Assembly (NCBI GenBank): GCA_945895265.1
Contig: CAMDEF010000012.1
Location: forward strand, 16,747 to 80,746
Source: Bordetella parapertussis
Lineage (GTDB): Bacteria; Pseudomonadota; Gammaproteobacteria; Burkholderiales; Burkholderiaceae_B
DNA: 64,000 nucleotides
Direction: 5' to 3'
Shown here: positions 16,731 through 27,628 of the stretch, one piece after another
How positions within the stretch are numbered: the first letter of the stretch is position 1
Layout of the letters: each line of letters begins with the position of its first letter
Translations under genes and position numbers: made by a program
The notes under the pieces: generated by a model
What the model was told of the DNA's origin: nothing
The model's input: the letters and a program-made list of their open reading frames with translations, nothing else
Databases searched by the model: none

Positions 16731-17408
16731 ATGACCCTGCGCGATACCATCCCTTTGAACCAACGTCCGCGCGAGCGCTTGTTGCAAGCCGGCCCCTCCG
16801 CACTCACCGACGCCGAGCTACTGGCGCTGATTTTAGGCACGGGTACGCGTGGCCAGCATGCAATCGCCTTGGCTCAAGCCCTCTTGGTCAAATTTGGCGG
16901 GGTCAGGCCGCTTTTGAGCGCCAAGATCATCGAGCTACGGGGTATCTGCGGCCTGGGCGACGCCAGAATCTGTCAGTTATCTGCCATTTCGGCTCTGGCC
17001 CAACGCGCGCTCGAAGAAGATCTGAAACGCGACTGCTCACTCAAAAATCCGACCCAAGTCAGGGCCTATTGCACAGCGTTGCTAGGGCATGCGTCGATCG
17101 AGCGTTGCGTGGCGCTATTTTTAGATAATCAACACCGTCTGATTCACACCGCCGAGATTTCGCGCGGCACCCTCACTGAAACAACGATCTATCCACGCGA
17201 GCTGGTCAAGGCTGGCTTAGCGCACCACGCCGCCGCAGTGATTTTGGCGCATAACCACCCCTCGGGATGGGCCAAAGCAAGCCGCGCGGATATTGAGCTG
17301 ACGCGGCAACTCAAGCAATCGTTAGCCGTGGTGGATATCACCTTGCTCGATCACTTAGTCATTGCTGCGAATCAAGTGGTGTCGATTGCCGAACTGGGGC
17401 AGTGCTAA
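16731..17408 (+). CDS. radC: RadC/JAB-domain DNA repair-associated protein
   Basis: The product has 225 residues, matching RadC. The frame is open from 16446 but the upstream part overlaps fkpB; the ATG at 16731 starts MTLRDTIPLNQRPRERLLQ, the usual N-terminus. An HhH region covers about residues 25-100 and an MPN/JAMM metal-binding motif reads ILAHNHPSGWAKASRADIEL. The cellular role of RadC is unsettled despite its name. A strong terminator follows. Confidence 0.93.
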   Translation: MTLRDTIPLNQRPRERLLQAGPSALTDAELLALILGTGTRGQHAIALAQALLVKFGGVRPLLSAKIIELRGICGLGDARICQLSAISALAQRALEEDLKRDCSLKNPTQVRAYCTALLGHASIERCVALFLDNQHRLIHTAEISRGTLTETTIYPRELVKAGLAHHAAAVILAHNHPSGWAKASRADIELTRQLKQSLAVVDITLLDHLVIAANQVVSIAELGQC

Positions 17409-17491
17409 GCGCTGTCAGCCTGAGCAGTGCGCAACGGCTAGCAGCGCCGGTTCAAAGCACTGAGCCGATGCGCCGGTTCGGAGTACCCAAA

Positions 17492-17519
17492 AAATAAGAC
17501 AGCTCGCGCTGTCTTATTT
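17492..17519. terminator. Bidirectional terminator between radC and thiolase
   Basis: AAATAAGACAGC and GCTGTCTTATTT form a perfect 12-bp stem with loop TCGC. The A/T-rich stem base gives a short T tract on both strands, so it can end the radC transcript and the convergent thiolase transcript. Confidence 0.8.
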
Positions 17520-17579
17520 AAATCGCTACAAAAACCGCAGAAGCTCAGAAATAACACTCGCCTGCGGCTAAAGCTAGCC

Positions 17580-18761
17580 TCAGGCTCTTTCGAAAATAGC
17601 CGCAATCCCCTGACCACCACCAATACACATGGTCACCAGTGCATAGCGCCCACCCGTGCGGTGAATTTCGTAAATGGCTTTGGTGGTGATGATGGCACCG
17701 GTCGCCCCTACGGGGTGACCTAACGAAATACCGCTGCCGTTAGGATTCAAGCGTGCTGGATCAAGTTTAAGTTCTTGAGCGACAGCACATGCTTGGGCAG
17801 CAAAAGCCTCGTTAGCCTCGATGACATCCATTTGGTCAACCGTCAGACCGGCACGCTTCATGACCGCCTGGGTCGCTGGCACTGGGCCAATCCCCATAAT
17901 TTTTGGATCGACACCGGCATGGGCGTAGGCCACCAAGCGCGCCAAGGGTTTGGCACCGCTGGATTTAAGCGCTTCGCCACTCATCATCAGCACCGCGGCG
18001 GCCCCATCATTAATCCCAGAGGCGTTACCCGCTGTCACGGTGCCGTTTTCTTTCACAAATACAGGGCGTAAGGCCGTCAGGCCTTCAACCGACACATCCG
18101 CACGAGGGTGCTCATCGACTTTAAACTCGACTTCACCTTTGCGCGTTTTGATGACAACAGGCACGATTTGATCGTTAAAACGCCCTTCTTTTTGAGCGTG
18201 GACAGCACGGCGATGTGACTCGGTTGCTAACGCGTCTTGCGCCGCACGCGAAATTCCAAACTGGTTGGCAACATTTTCAGCCGTGACGCCCATGTGCATC
18301 CGACCAAACGGGTCGTGTAAGGCGCCCGTCATCATGTCAAGCACCACAGAATCGCCCATGCGGGCACCAAAACGCTGAGTTTGCGACAAGTAGCCGGCAC
18401 GGCTCATCGACTCGGCACCGCCACCAATCGCCATCTCAGTGTCACCGAGCAAAATCGACTGAGCGCTAGAAACGATTGCCTGCAAACCCGAACCGCACAA
18501 GCGATTGACGTTAAACGCTGCAGAACTTTGTGGCAGACCGCCATTAATAGCCACCACCCGCGACAAGTACATATCGCGTGGCTCTGTGTGGATCACGTGG
18601 CCAAAGGCCAGGTGCCCGACTTGCGAGCCGTCAACACCCGAGCGTTGCAACACCGCCTTCACCACCGTTGCCCCCAGATCGATGGGGGCAACATCCTTTA
18701 AGCCACCGCCAAAATCACCAATTGCAGTACGGGCAGCCCCGGTTATCCAGACTTCACGCAT
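17580..18761 (-). CDS. Acetyl-CoA C-acetyltransferase (thiolase)
   Basis: This is a 393-residue type II thiolase, condensing or cleaving acyl-CoA and acetyl-CoA. The nucleophilic Cys lies in NVNRLCGSGLQAIVSSAQ (about residue 88), the catalytic His in GISLGHPVGATGA, and the proton-shuttling Cys in TMCIGGGQGIAAIFERA. Length and motifs fit AtoB/PhaA/BktB enzymes; I cannot separate biosynthetic from beta-ketothiolase use. AGGAG precedes the ATG. It stands alone between a terminator and the divergent flavin-dependent oxidoreductase gene. Confidence 0.9.
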   Translation of the reverse strand: MREVWITGAARTAIGDFGGGLKDVAPIDLGATVVKAVLQRSGVDGSQVGHLAFGHVIHTEPRDMYLSRVVAINGGLPQSSAAFNVNRLCGSGLQAIVSSAQSILLGDTEMAIGGGAESMSRAGYLSQTQRFGARMGDSVVLDMMTGALHDPFGRMHMGVTAENVANQFGISRAAQDALATESHRRAVHAQKEGRFNDQIVPVVIKTRKGEVEFKVDEHPRADVSVEGLTALRPVFVKENGTVTAGNASGINDGAAAVLMMSGEALKSSGAKPLARLVAYAHAGVDPKIMGIGPVPATQAVMKRAGLTVDQMDVIEANEAFAAQACAVAQELKLDPARLNPNGSGISLGHPVGATGAIITTKAIYEIHRTGGRYALVTMCIGGGQGIAAIFERA

Positions 18762-18856
18762 GTTGCGCTCCTAATAGGTTTATGATTTGCTACGAATTTA
18801 TACGTGCACGCTAAGTAGCCATAAGCATAACCCGCGCAAACAGCCAAGAGAAACTA

Positions 18857-19870
18857 ATGAGCATCCCTTACTCGATTCTAGATCTTTCGCCGATTCCACA
18901 GGGCTTTACTGCCTCTGATGCCTTACATAACTCACGTGACTTGGCTCAACACGCCGAACGCTGGGGCTATACACGCTATTGGCTGGCCGAACACCACAAC
19001 ATGATCGGTAACGCCAGTTCGGCCACTGCCGTGATTGTGGGCTATGTCGCAGCGGGTACAAAAACCATTCGGGTGGGATCCGGCGGGGTGATGCTCCCTA
19101 ACCACGCGCCTCTGGTGATTGCTGAACAGTTTGGCACGCTGGCCGCCCTGTTCCCAAATCGTATCGATTTGGGCCTAGGACGTGCACCAGGCACAGATCA
19201 ACTCACTGCGCGTGCCTTGCGGCGGGATCTGCTGGGTAACTCGGATCAGTTTCCGCAAGACGTCCAAGAGTTACAGCATTATTTCGATGATATTCAGCCA
19301 GGTCAGGCGGTCAAAGCCATACCCGGCGCCGGCTTGCACGTGCCCATCTGGATTTTGGGCTCAAGCATGTACGGCGCTCAACTTGCCGCACACTTCGGCC
19401 TACCTTACGCCTTTGCCTCGCACTTTGCCCCTGATTACCTGTTGCAGGCGATGCAAGCCTATAAAAGCCTGTTCAAACCTTCGACCCAACTCGCGAAGTC
19501 GCACGCCATGGTGGGAGTCAACGTGGTCGCTGCTGACACAGACGAGCAAGCACAGTACTTATTTACAAGCCACCAACAAAACGCCACGCGCATGCGTCGT
19601 AATACACGTGGCCAGCTACCGCCCCCCATTGACGACATCGATACGTTTTGGACTCCGCACGAGAAGGCTTCAGTCAATGAATCGTTAGCCTGTTCGGTGG
19701 TGGGTTCACCAGAAACAGTGCAACGTGGGCTGGCTCGCCTGATCGAACAGACGGGCGCAAACGAATTGATGATTGCGGGTCAAATTTTTGATCACAAGGC
19801 GCGGCTGCACTCGTTTGAAATTGCCGCGCAGGCTGTGCGCAATCTCGAACCGGCTTTAGCACTTGCTTAA
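18857..19870 (+). CDS. LLM-class flavin-dependent oxidoreductase
   Basis: This is a 337-residue luciferase-like TIM-barrel protein. Recognisable stretches are [40 protein letters not shown] and [13 protein letters not shown]. It belongs to the YhbW-like group, often called alkane monooxygenase or luciferase-family oxidoreductase, for which no substrate is established. No signal peptide. It lies 31 bases upstream of a drug-efflux-type transporter and probably shares its transcript. Confidence 0.87.
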   Translation: MSIPYSILDLSPIPQGFTASDALHNSRDLAQHAERWGYTRYWLAEHHNMIGNASSATAVIVGYVAAGTKTIRVGSGGVMLPNHAPLVIAEQFGTLAALFPNRIDLGLGRAPGTDQLTARALRRDLLGNSDQFPQDVQELQHYFDDIQPGQAVKAIPGAGLHVPIWILGSSMYGAQLAAHFGLPYAFASHFAPDYLLQAMQAYKSLFKPSTQLAKSHAMVGVNVVAADTDEQAQYLFTSHQQNATRMRRNTRGQLPPPIDDIDTFWTPHEKASVNESLACSVVGSPETVQRGLARLIEQTGANELMIAGQIFDHKARLHSFEIAAQAVRNLEPALALA

Positions 19871-19901
19871 GGGCAGACAGGCGACGAGGCGCATTTAGCC
19901 T

Positions 19902-21092
19902 ATGTCTGCCAGATTAAATGCGATGGGCCTGCCCGGCTGGCTATTGTTGATGGGGGCGCTGACCGCGATCGGGCCTGTCTCGATCGACATGTACTTGCCG
20001 GCGTTTCCGGATATGGCGACCAACCTTGGCGCCACAAGCAGTCAGGTCGAGCGCACACTGGCAGCCTATTTGATCGGCATGGCCGGTGCGCAGTTGATTT
20101 ACGGCCCCCTGGCCGATCGTTTCGGCCGTAAACCACCCTTGTATGGCGCCCTGCTCGTCTATATCGCTGCGTCAGCCGGTTGTGCGCTGGCCCCCACTGT
20201 CGAGTTTTTAACCGTCTGCCGTGTCATTCAAGCCATGGGTGGCGCTGCGGGCATGGTGATCTCGCGCGCGGTAGTGCGCGATCACTACAGTACCCAAGAG
20301 GCTGCTCGAGCCTTATCCATGCTGATGTTAGTGATGGGAGTCGCCCCAATTCTGGCGCCTTTGGTCGGTGGGCAGGTGCTCGCGTTAGCAGGTTGGCGCG
20401 GCATATTTGCTCTCATCACCTTTGCAGGCATCGCACTACTGGTTGCCGTATCGCGCATCATGGTCGAAAGCCTACCTCCCGACAAACAGATCGCTTTAAG
20501 CTGGGGGCATATTTTTCGAACCTATTGGGGCTTAATTAAGCACCGCCGCTTTGTCGCCTTTGCGCTCTCAGGAGGAATGGGATCAGCCACCATGTTTTCC
20601 TACATTGTGGTCTCGCCACGACTATTTATTGAGCACTTCGGCGTGTCGCCACAGTCTTATGGTTTCATTTTTGGGCTAAACGCTCTAGCCCTGATTGTGG
20701 GTTCACAGGTCAGCGCACGCCTGCTTAAACAGCACCGCCCCGAAAAACTGCTGCCCTGGGCCCTGCGAGCCATGATGACAGCCGGCCTGAGCGCCTTGGT
20801 CTTGACCTTGCTAGGCTGGATGACCATGCCGCTGGTCATGCTATGCATGATGTGCTTCATGTTTACACAAGGTTTCGTTGGACCAAACTCTGCCGCCATG
20901 GCGCTCTCAGATCAGGGACGCCAGCTAGGCTCTGCCTCGGCCATGATGGGCACGATGACGATGTCTTGCGGGGCACTAGCCGGCCTGACCATTAGCCTGT
21001 GGGACACCGTCGGCCCAGCCCCCCTGGCCTGGATCATGGGCGGTTGCACCACCTTGGCCTTTTTACTTGGCCGAACCGCCCGCCGCGCCTAG
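19902..21092 (+). CDS. MFS transporter, Bcr/CflA family
   Basis: This 396-residue inner-membrane protein has about 12 transmembrane segments. It opens LMGALTAIGPVSIDMYLPAF, typical of the Bcr/CflA drug-resistance family, and carries the MFS loop motif GPLADRFGRKPPLYGALLVY between segments 2 and 3. Known relatives export bicyclomycin, sulfonamides, cysteine or dipeptides by proton antiport. It follows the flavin oxidoreductase gene closely and ends just before the rpmB promoter. Confidence 0.9.
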   Translation: MSARLNAMGLPGWLLLMGALTAIGPVSIDMYLPAFPDMATNLGATSSQVERTLAAYLIGMAGAQLIYGPLADRFGRKPPLYGALLVYIAASAGCALAPTVEFLTVCRVIQAMGGAAGMVISRAVVRDHYSTQEAARALSMLMLVMGVAPILAPLVGGQVLALAGWRGIFALITFAGIALLVAVSRIMVESLPPDKQIALSWGHIFRTYWGLIKHRRFVAFALSGGMGSATMFSYIVVSPRLFIEHFGVSPQSYGFIFGLNALALIVGSQVSARLLKQHRPEKLLPWALRAMMTAGLSALVLTLLGWMTMPLVMLCMMCFMFTQGFVGPNSAAMALSDQGRQLGSASAMMGTMTMSCGALAGLTISLWDTVGPAPLAWIMGGCTTLAFLLGRTARRA

Positions 21093-21096
21093 GGGC

Positions 21097-21126
21097 TTGA
21101 TCAAAAACCCTTTTTCGTATTAGAAT
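21097..21126 (+). promoter_or_regulatory. rpmB promoter
   Basis: TTGATC (21097-21102) and TAGAAT (21121-21126) are separated by 18 bases, upstream of rpmB. The TTGA(T/C)-AAAAA-TTTTTCG-TAGAAT layout is typical for L28 operons of betaproteobacteria. Confidence 0.6.
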
Positions 21127-21170
21127 GTCAGACTTGATGCGAATCTTTGAACAAATAATAGGTGTAGCCC

Positions 21171-21407
21171 ATGGCACGTGTATGCCAAGTGACCGGAAAA
21201 GCCCCCATGGTGGGCAACAATGTTTCACACGCAAACAACAAAACCAAACGTCGTTTTCTGCCTAATTTGCAGTCACGTCGCTTTTGGGTTGAAAGCGAAA
21301 ACCGCTGGATTCGCTTACGCGTAACCACTAACGCTATCCGTACCATCGACAAACTCGGCATTGATGCTGTGTTGGTTGATTTGCGTGCGCGCGGCGAAGT
21401 CGCTTAA
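21171..21407 (+). CDS. rpmB: 50S ribosomal protein L28
   Basis: This 78-residue basic protein starts [20 protein letters not shown] and continues [20 protein letters not shown], the standard L28 sequence. It is part of the large ribosomal subunit. It is followed after 11 bases by rpmG, the usual pair, and preceded by its own promoter. Confidence 0.98.
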   Translation: MARVCQVTGKAPMVGNNVSHANNKTKRRFLPNLQSRRFWVESENRWIRLRVTTNAIRTIDKLGIDAVLVDLRARGEVA

Positions 21408-21418
21408 AGGAGCCCAAC

Positions 21419-21586
21419 ATGGCAAAAGGTACCCGCGAAAAAATTAAGCTCGAATCGAGCGCTGGCACTGGTCATTTCTATACAACGACCAAAAACAAAC
21501 GCAACATGCCTGAAAAGATGCTGATCAAAAAATTTGATCCAGTCGCTCGCAAGCATGTCGATTACAAAGAGACCAAGCTTAAGTAA
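21419..21586 (+). CDS. rpmG: 50S ribosomal protein L33
   Basis: A 55-residue protein, [20 protein letters not shown] at the start and [15 protein letters not shown] at the end, exactly the length of L33. AAAGGAG lies 7 bases before the ATG. It lacks the CxxC pairs of zinc-binding L33 forms, so it is the zinc-free type. Cotranscribed with rpmB. Confidence 0.98.
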   Translation: MAKGTREKIKLESSAGTGHFYTTTKNKRNMPEKMLIKKFDPVARKHVDYKETKLK

Positions 21587-21610
21587 TTGGCCGCCTTTGT
21601 TTGACGCGTC

Positions 21611-21645
21611 AAAAAAGCCCCATGACTGGGGCTTTTTGTTTTTCG
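21611..21645 (+). terminator. Rho-independent terminator after rpmG
   Basis: AAAAAGCCCC-ATGACT-GGGGCTTTTTG: a GCCCC/GGGGC stem flanked by A and T tracts that extend the pairing, followed by a further TTTTT. It ends the rpmB-rpmG transcript. Confidence 0.88.
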
Positions 21646-21675
21646 TTCACTCGAAATCAGCCGCCACTCTATAAT
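21646..21675 (+). promoter_or_regulatory. Probable leuS promoter
   Basis: A perfect TATAAT at 21670-21675 follows TTCACT (21646-21651) at 18 bases, just after the rpmG terminator and 40 bases before the leuS start. The -35 match is weak. Confidence 0.5.
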
Positions 21676-21715
21676 GAGAGGCTAACTGGGCGCTTGCTGC
21701 ACCCTGACCTTTTTT

Positions 21716-24388
21716 ATGGCTTTATCCATGCTCGAACGCTATCAGCCCACCGCAGTCGAACAAGCGGCCCACGCTAACTGGGATGCCCGTGACGCCTATC
21801 GCGTCACTGAAGGTGCCACCAACGCCGCAGGCCTGCCCAAGCCAAAGTTTTATGCCTGTTCAATGCTGCCCTACCCAAGCGGTAAGCTGCATATGGGGCA
21901 TGTGCGCAACTACACCATCAACGACATGATGACGCGGCAATTACGCATGCGTGGCTACAACGTTTTGATGCCCATGGGTTGGGATGCCTTTGGTATGCCC
22001 GCCGAAAACGCGGCGATCAAATCAAATGTCCCTCCTGCTAAATGGACCTACGACAATATTGCGTACATGAAAAAGCAGATGAAGGCGATGGGCTTGGCCA
22101 TCGACTGGTCGCGCGAGATGTGCGCCTGCGACCCGAGCTATTACAAATGGAATCAATGGCTGTTTTTAAAGATGCTTGAAAAAGGCATCGCTTACCGTAA
22201 GACACAAGTGGTGAACTGGGATCCAGTCGACAAGACCGTGCTGGCCAACGAACAGGTCATTGACGGACGTGGCTGGCGCTCGGGCGCACCGGTTGAAAAA
22301 CGCGAGATCCCGGGCTATTACCTGCGTATTACCGATTATGCGGCTGAACTGCTTGAGCAAACACAACATGGCCTAGAAGGCTGGCCTGATCGCGTGCGCG
22401 CCATGCAAGAAAACTGGATCGGCAAAAGCGAAGGCGTACGTTTTGCGTTTTTGCATTCGATCAAAGATGCCTCAGGCGCCTTGATACAAGACGGCAAAAT
22501 GCATGTCTTCACGACCCGCCCTGACACCATCATGGGCGTGACGTTTTGTGCCGTCGCACCCGAGCACCCGTTGGCTGTGCATGCTGCACACACCAACCCG
22601 GCCCTGACGGCGTTTATTGAACATTGCAAACAAGGCGGCACCACCGAGGCCGAACTCGCCACGCGCGAAAAAGAGGGCTTGGATACTGGCCTGAAGGTCA
22701 CTCATCCACTCACAGGCGAGAACGTGCCTTTATGGGTCGGCAATTATGTCCTGATGAGTTATGGCGATGGCGCAGTCATGGGCGTACCTGCCCACGACGA
22801 GCGTGACTTCGCCTTTGCTAACAAGTATGGTCTTGCAATCAAACAAGTGGTGCAAGCGGGCGATAAGCCGTTTAACGACAAGGTGTGGTCAGAGTCCTAC
22901 GCCGACAAACAAACTGGCCGCCTGATCAATTCGGGCGTCTACGACGGCTTGAGCTTTACCGAGGCACTTGATGCGATCGCCACCAAGCTCGAAAGTCTGC
23001 AGCTTGGCGCGCGGCAAACCACCTGGCGTTTGCGCGACTGGGGGATTTCGCGTCAACGTTATTGGGGTACGCCGATTCCGATCATTCATTGTGAGTCTTG
23101 TGGTGCTGTACCCGTACCCGAAAAAGACTTGCCGGTGATCTTGCCAGAAGACCTCATCCCCGACGGTAGTGGCAACCCGCTAGCCAAACACGAAGCGTTT
23201 TTGTCTTGCCAATGCCCCAGCTGCGGCAAACCGGCCAGGCGTGAAACCGACACGATGGATACGTTTATCGATTCGTCTTGGTACTTCATGCGTTACACCT
23301 CGCCCGGCAACGATCAGGCGATGGTTGATGCTCGCAACGACTACTGGATGCCGATGGATCAATACATCGGTGGGATTGAGCACGCGGTGCTGCATCTGCT
23401 CTATGCGCGCTTCTGGACGCGCGTGATGCAGGATTTAGGCTTAGTCAAGTTTTCTGAACCCTTTACGAAATTGCTGTGTCAGGGCATGGTACTGAATCAT
23501 ATTTATTCAGCCAAAAATGCCAATGGGTCGCTTGACTACTTTTGGCCTGACGACGTCGAGAACGTCTACGACGCCAAGGGTTCGATTACGGGTGCCGTGC
23601 TTAAACGTGATGGCCGCGCGATCACCTATGGTGGCGTGGGCACAATGTCCAAATCCAAAAACAATGGTGTTGATCCACAATCGCTAATCGACACTCAGGG
23701 TGCGGATACGGCGCGCCTATTTGTCATGTTTACCAGCCCCCCTGAGCAAACACTTGAGTGGTCAGATTCGGGTGTTGAAGGCTCAAACCGCTTTTTGCGC
23801 CGCCTGTGGGCGTTGTGCCAGCAAAAGCAAACCTTAATCACTCAGGGATTAAAAGCACCCGTCACGGAATGGTCAGGTGCTAGCCAAGACATCAAAAAGC
23901 TGCGTCTCGAGATCTACTCGTTGCTCAAGCAGGCTGACTACGATTATCAGCGTATTCAATACAACACGGTTGTATCGGCGTGCATGAAAATGCTCAACGC
24001 CATCGACGATGCCCAATTGGGTGACTCAGACTTTGCTAAAGCCGCTACCGCTGAAACGCTGGGGGTGCTGCTGCGTGTGCTCTACCCGGTCGTGCCACAC
24101 ATCACCTGGAACCTGTGGGCTGAGCTCGGGTATGCTGCCATCTATGGCGATTTGCTGGATGCCGCGTGGCCCTCGGTTGACGAAAGTGCTCTGGTGACCG
24201 ATCAACTTGAGCTAGTTTTACAGGTCAATGGCAAACTTCGGGGTAGTCTGACGGTAGCGCGCGAGGCAACAAAAGAAACGATTGAGCAGCTCGCAGCGGC
24301 CCACGAAGCTGTCGGGCGTAATCTTGAAGGCCGAACCCCGAAACGGATCATCGTAGTACCCGGTAAGCTGGTCAACGTGGTCGGATAA
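21716..24388 (+). CDS. leuS: Leucyl-tRNA synthetase
   Basis: This is a class I aminoacyl-tRNA synthetase of 890 residues. The HIGH motif is [16 protein letters not shown] (about residue 59), the KMSKS motif is [12 protein letters not shown] (about 643), and the editing domain has [20 protein letters not shown] and [13 protein letters not shown]. Length matches bacterial LeuRS (about 860-880). ATGs at 21716 and 21728 are both possible starts. It heads the conserved leuS-lptE-holA run. Confidence 0.97.
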   Translation: MALSMLERYQPTAVEQAAHANWDARDAYRVTEGATNAAGLPKPKFYACSMLPYPSGKLHMGHVRNYTINDMMTRQLRMRGYNVLMPMGWDAFGMPAENAAIKSNVPPAKWTYDNIAYMKKQMKAMGLAIDWSREMCACDPSYYKWNQWLFLKMLEKGIAYRKTQVVNWDPVDKTVLANEQVIDGRGWRSGAPVEKREIPGYYLRITDYAAELLEQTQHGLEGWPDRVRAMQENWIGKSEGVRFAFLHSIKDASGALIQDGKMHVFTTRPDTIMGVTFCAVAPEHPLAVHAAHTNPALTAFIEHCKQGGTTEAELATREKEGLDTGLKVTHPLTGENVPLWVGNYVLMSYGDGAVMGVPAHDERDFAFANKYGLAIKQVVQAGDKPFNDKVWSESYADKQTGRLINSGVYDGLSFTEALDAIATKLESLQLGARQTTWRLRDWGISRQRYWGTPIPIIHCESCGAVPVPEKDLPVILPEDLIPDGSGNPLAKHEAFLSCQCPSCGKPARRETDTMDTFIDSSWYFMRYTSPGNDQAMVDARNDYWMPMDQYIGGIEHAVLHLLYARFWTRVMQDLGLVKFSEPFTKLLCQGMVLNHIYSAKNANGSLDYFWPDDVENVYDAKGSITGAVLKRDGRAITYGGVGTMSKSKNNGVDPQSLIDTQGADTARLFVMFTSPPEQTLEWSDSGVEGSNRFLRRLWALCQQKQTLITQGLKAPVTEWSGASQDIKKLRLEIYSLLKQADYDYQRIQYNTVVSACMKMLNAIDDAQLGDSDFAKAATAETLGVLLRVLYPVVPHITWNLWAELGYAAIYGDLLDAAWPSVDESALVTDQLELVLQVNGKLRGSLTVAREATKETIEQLAAAHEAVGRNLEGRTPKRIIVVPGKLVNVVG

Positions 24389-24403
24389 CAGGATAATAGC
24401 GAG

Positions 24404-25216
24404 ATGAACAGCCTGACAGTCAGCACGACCGCCCTCAAGGCCACGCCACTGCACCCCACAGTGCGCGCACGCTTGCTGTACGGGCGAACCTCGCTGCTTT
24501 CACTTTTGGCGGTCATCGCCTGTCTGGCATTGAGCGGTTGTGGCTTCAGAATACAAGGCGAAGCGCCGATGCCCTTTAGTTCGCTATCGATCAATATCCC
24601 ACAAAACTCGCAATTTGGTGCCGACCTGCGTCGCGCCATCCGCGCAACCTCTCCAAGCACCAAGCTCATCGAGCCTCGCGACATGATAGTCAAGGTCGGC
24701 GATTTTGACGAAAGCGAAGACTCAGACGACAAGGCCACGATTGATCGTATCAAGGCCCAAAAAGTGCGTAAGCTGGCTCAGGCGCGCCTCGAACAGCTCA
24801 GCGAACAAAAAAGTACGCGCATCGTTTCGATTAACGCGCAAGGTAAACCTGAAGAATATGAGCTCTCACTGAAGTTGACCTTTCGTTTAGTGACCGCAAA
24901 GGATCAGGTGATCTTACCCGAGACAACGCTCTCTGCTATTCGTAGCATGCCCTTCGATGATCGCGTCGTACAAGCCAAAGAAGGTGAAGCTGCCACGTTA
25001 TTCAAAGATATGCAGCGCAGTATGGTGGCGCGTATTCTGCGTCGCATTACTGCTCCAGACATTACGCAACGCTGGGACACTCTAGCCAAGTTAGCGCCCG
25101 AAGACGAAGAAGAAGAAGAAACCGTTGCTCGCGTCACGGCTCCCACTAGCGCGATTCCACCCATGTGGCAAAACCCCTCGCTGACGCCCGCTCCGGTGAC
25201 CGTCAGCCCCGAGTAA
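24404..25216 (+). CDS. lptE: LPS-assembly lipoprotein LptE
   Basis: This 270-residue outer-membrane lipoprotein forms the plug of the LptD translocon that inserts LPS. The lipobox ALSGCGFRIQG (Cys at about residue 46) follows a long N-terminal stretch of about 28 residues before the hydrophobic segment, so a later start might be used. The C-terminus carries an acidic EDEEEEE stretch and a proline-rich tail. Position 16 bases after leuS and 12 before holA is the conserved proteobacterial order. Confidence 0.88.
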   Translation: MNSLTVSTTALKATPLHPTVRARLLYGRTSLLSLLAVIACLALSGCGFRIQGEAPMPFSSLSINIPQNSQFGADLRRAIRATSPSTKLIEPRDMIVKVGDFDESEDSDDKATIDRIKAQKVRKLAQARLEQLSEQKSTRIVSINAQGKPEEYELSLKLTFRLVTAKDQVILPETTLSAIRSMPFDDRVVQAKEGEAATLFKDMQRSMVARILRRITAPDITQRWDTLAKLAPEDEEEEETVARVTAPTSAIPPMWQNPSLTPAPVTVSPE

Positions 25217-25228
25217 CAACTAGCCTCA

Positions 25229-26272
25229 ATGAGCGCCGAACGCCTGCTAGAAACGCTCGCGCGCCCTGGCGCGCAACTGTCGGCGCTGTACGTCGTGATG
25301 GGCGACGACCCTTTACTCACAATCGAGGCAGCCGATGGGTTGCGTGCTGTGGCTAAAGCAGCTGGATATTTCGACAGAACCTCATTTTTAATGGACGCAC
25401 GCAGTGACTGGAGCGCGCTTGGGGTGTCAGCGCAAAGCGGCTCACTGTTTGGCGACAAACAACTGGTTGAAATCTCACTGCCGACCGGCAAACCTGGCAA
25501 GCAAGGCGCCGACGCGCTAATCAGTTTGGCCACTCGCAGCAACGGTGTCAGTAATGGCGATGTCTTAACCATCGTATCGTTACCCCGCCTGGATAAAGCG
25601 TCTCGAGACAGCAAGTGGGCGAGTGCGCTCTTTGCCGCCGGGACGATGCTTGACCTCGCCAATATCGAACGTGCGCAGTTGCCTAAGTGGATTGAACAGC
25701 GGCTTGCTCGTCAAAAGCAACGAGCTGAACCCGCCACACTCCAATGGTTGGCCGATAAGGTTGAAGGAAACTTACTTGCGGCGCATCAAGAAATCTTAAA
25801 ACTTGGTTTGCTGTTTGACGAAGGTCTGTTGCCTGCCGACGCCGTTGAACAAGCGGTCATGAACGTCGCGCGCTACAACATCTATGGGCTACGAGATGCC
25901 ATGCTAGCCGGCGACGTTCCACGGCTCGTGCGTATGATGGGTGGTTTAAAAGCCGAGGGTGAAGCGCTACCCTTGGTGTTATGGGCCATTGGTGAAGAAA
26001 TCAGAACGCTTGCACGAATCTCTCAGGCCAATACAGCAGGACAAGACTTAACCTCCGTGCTACGCTCGCAGCGTATGTTTGGCGCTCATGAGAGCTTAGC
26101 GCGACAGGCTCTGGCAAGAGTCGCTGCACGTAGTTGGCCTGCTGCTGTTCAGCATGCTCATGAGGTGGATCGCCTGATTAAAGGTTTGCAAGTTGCCGGG
26201 CGCCTGCAAGACCCTTGGGAAGAGATGACCCGGTTAGCGATGCGGGTCGCAGCGGCCGGCGCGCGTACCTGA
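25229..26272 (+). CDS. holA: DNA polymerase III subunit delta
   Basis: This 347-residue clamp-loader subunit opens the beta clamp. N-terminal features are LSALYVVMGDDPLLTIEAAD and the region YFDRTSFLMD; KLLLLxLP-like IVSLPRLDKASRDSKW follows. The C-terminal three-helix collar is LRSQRMFGAHESLARQALAR with VDRLIKGL. Length matches E. coli HolA (343). It lies directly after lptE. Confidence 0.93.
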   Translation: MSAERLLETLARPGAQLSALYVVMGDDPLLTIEAADGLRAVAKAAGYFDRTSFLMDARSDWSALGVSAQSGSLFGDKQLVEISLPTGKPGKQGADALISLATRSNGVSNGDVLTIVSLPRLDKASRDSKWASALFAAGTMLDLANIERAQLPKWIEQRLARQKQRAEPATLQWLADKVEGNLLAAHQEILKLGLLFDEGLLPADAVEQAVMNVARYNIYGLRDAMLAGDVPRLVRMMGGLKAEGEALPLVLWAIGEEIRTLARISQANTAGQDLTSVLRSQRMFGAHESLARQALARVAARSWPAAVQHAHEVDRLIKGLQVAGRLQDPWEEMTRLAMRVAAAGART

Positions 26273-26362
26273 CGCTCGCGGCTTTTGTCGCTTCGAGTTT
26301 TGTCACGTCTTCTGTTACGCCTTTTGTCACTTCATTGCCCAGTTCAGATAGCTTATATATTC

Positions 26363-27622
26363 ATGACCACTTTACAAGACACCATACAGCAAATCGGACG
26401 CCAGGCTCGAGACGCCTCGCGTGTGATGATGCGCGCAAGCGGAGCGCAAAAAGCCCAAGCTCTATTAGCCATGGCCGACGCCTTGTCGGCCCAACGACCC
26501 GCGCTGCAAAGGGCAAACGCAAGCGATGTTGACGCTGCACGCGCGCGCCAACTTGAGCCAGCACTCCTTGACCGACTCACGCTGTCAGAGCGCTCGATCG
26601 ATGTGATGATCGAAGGCCTGCGACAAATCGCGGCGATGCCGGATCCGATTGGTGGCTTGAGCGCAACAAACGTTCGCCCTAACGGCATGCAGGTGGCCCA
26701 AATGCGTGTGCCGCTGGGTGTAATTGGCATTATTTATGAATCACGCCCTAATGTCACAATCGATGCCGCTGCCTTATGTTTAAAGTCTGGCAATGCCTGT
26801 ATTTTGCGCGGCGGCAGTGAGGCCTTGCAATCTAATCTGGCGTTGGCCAAAATTATTGAACAAGGTTTAGTCGTCGCCGGATTGCCTAAGCATGCTGTCC
26901 AAGTGATTGAGACGTCTGATCGGGCTGTAGTCGGTGAACTCATCACCATGACCGAGCACATTGATGTGATTATTCCGCGCGGCGGAAAAAGTCTGATTAA
27001 ACGCCTGGCTGCTGAAGCACGAGTACCAATGATTAAGCACCTGGATGGTAACTGCCATGTGTATATTGACGCGCAGGCTGATTTGAAACAAGCCGGTGAT
27101 ATCGCGTTTAATGCCAAGACCTATCGCTATGGCGTGTGCGGTGCCATGGAAACACTCTTGGTGCACAAGGATGTTGCCGCGGCCTGCTTGCCAGCGTTAG
27201 CCCAGCGCCTGCTGGCGCATGGCGTCGAGTTGCGTGGTTGCGCGCAAACACAAACACTCGTCACACAGGTAACCCTAGCTACCGATGAAGACTGGGCAAC
27301 TGAATACTTAGGCCCAATTTTAGCGATTCGAATTGTTGCTTCGATTCAAGAGGCGATCGCGCATATCGAACGTTGGGGTTCAGGTCACACCGACTCAATC
27401 GTGACGCAACAGATTGCCGCCGCGCAACAGTTTCAGCGCGAAGTTGATTCGAGTTCGGTCTATATCAACCTGCCCACCTGCTTTGCCGATGGTTTTGAAT
27501 ATGGCTTAGGTGCCGAGATCGGGATTTCAACCAACCGCCTGCATGCCCGCGGGCCTGTCGGCCTTGAGGGCCTGACCACCTTAAAATGGGTATTACAAGG
27601 TAACGGACAACTTCGTGGATAG
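26363..27622 (+). CDS. proA: Gamma-glutamyl phosphate reductase
   Basis: This is a 419-residue enzyme of proline synthesis, reducing gamma-glutamyl phosphate to glutamate semialdehyde. It contains [33 protein letters not shown] and the active-site Cys in [17 protein letters not shown]. The frame is open from 26285, but the ATG at 26363 ([18 protein letters not shown]) gives the family's normal length and N-terminus. No proB is adjacent. Confidence 0.95.
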   Translation: MTTLQDTIQQIGRQARDASRVMMRASGAQKAQALLAMADALSAQRPALQRANASDVDAARARQLEPALLDRLTLSERSIDVMIEGLRQIAAMPDPIGGLSATNVRPNGMQVAQMRVPLGVIGIIYESRPNVTIDAAALCLKSGNACILRGGSEALQSNLALAKIIEQGLVVAGLPKHAVQVIETSDRAVVGELITMTEHIDVIIPRGGKSLIKRLAAEARVPMIKHLDGNCHVYIDAQADLKQAGDIAFNAKTYRYGVCGAMETLLVHKDVAAACLPALAQRLLAHGVELRGCAQTQTLVTQVTLATDEDWATEYLGPILAIRIVASIQEAIAHIERWGSGHTDSIVTQQIAAAQQFQREVDSSSVYINLPTCFADGFEYGLGAEIGISTNRLHARGPVGLEGLTTLKWVLQGNGQLRG

Positions 27623-27628
27623 CGACTA

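Noticed and set aside
24202..24753. 183-residue minus-strand frame opposite leuS and lptE
   Set aside because: Antisense to two firmly identified genes with no recognisable domain.
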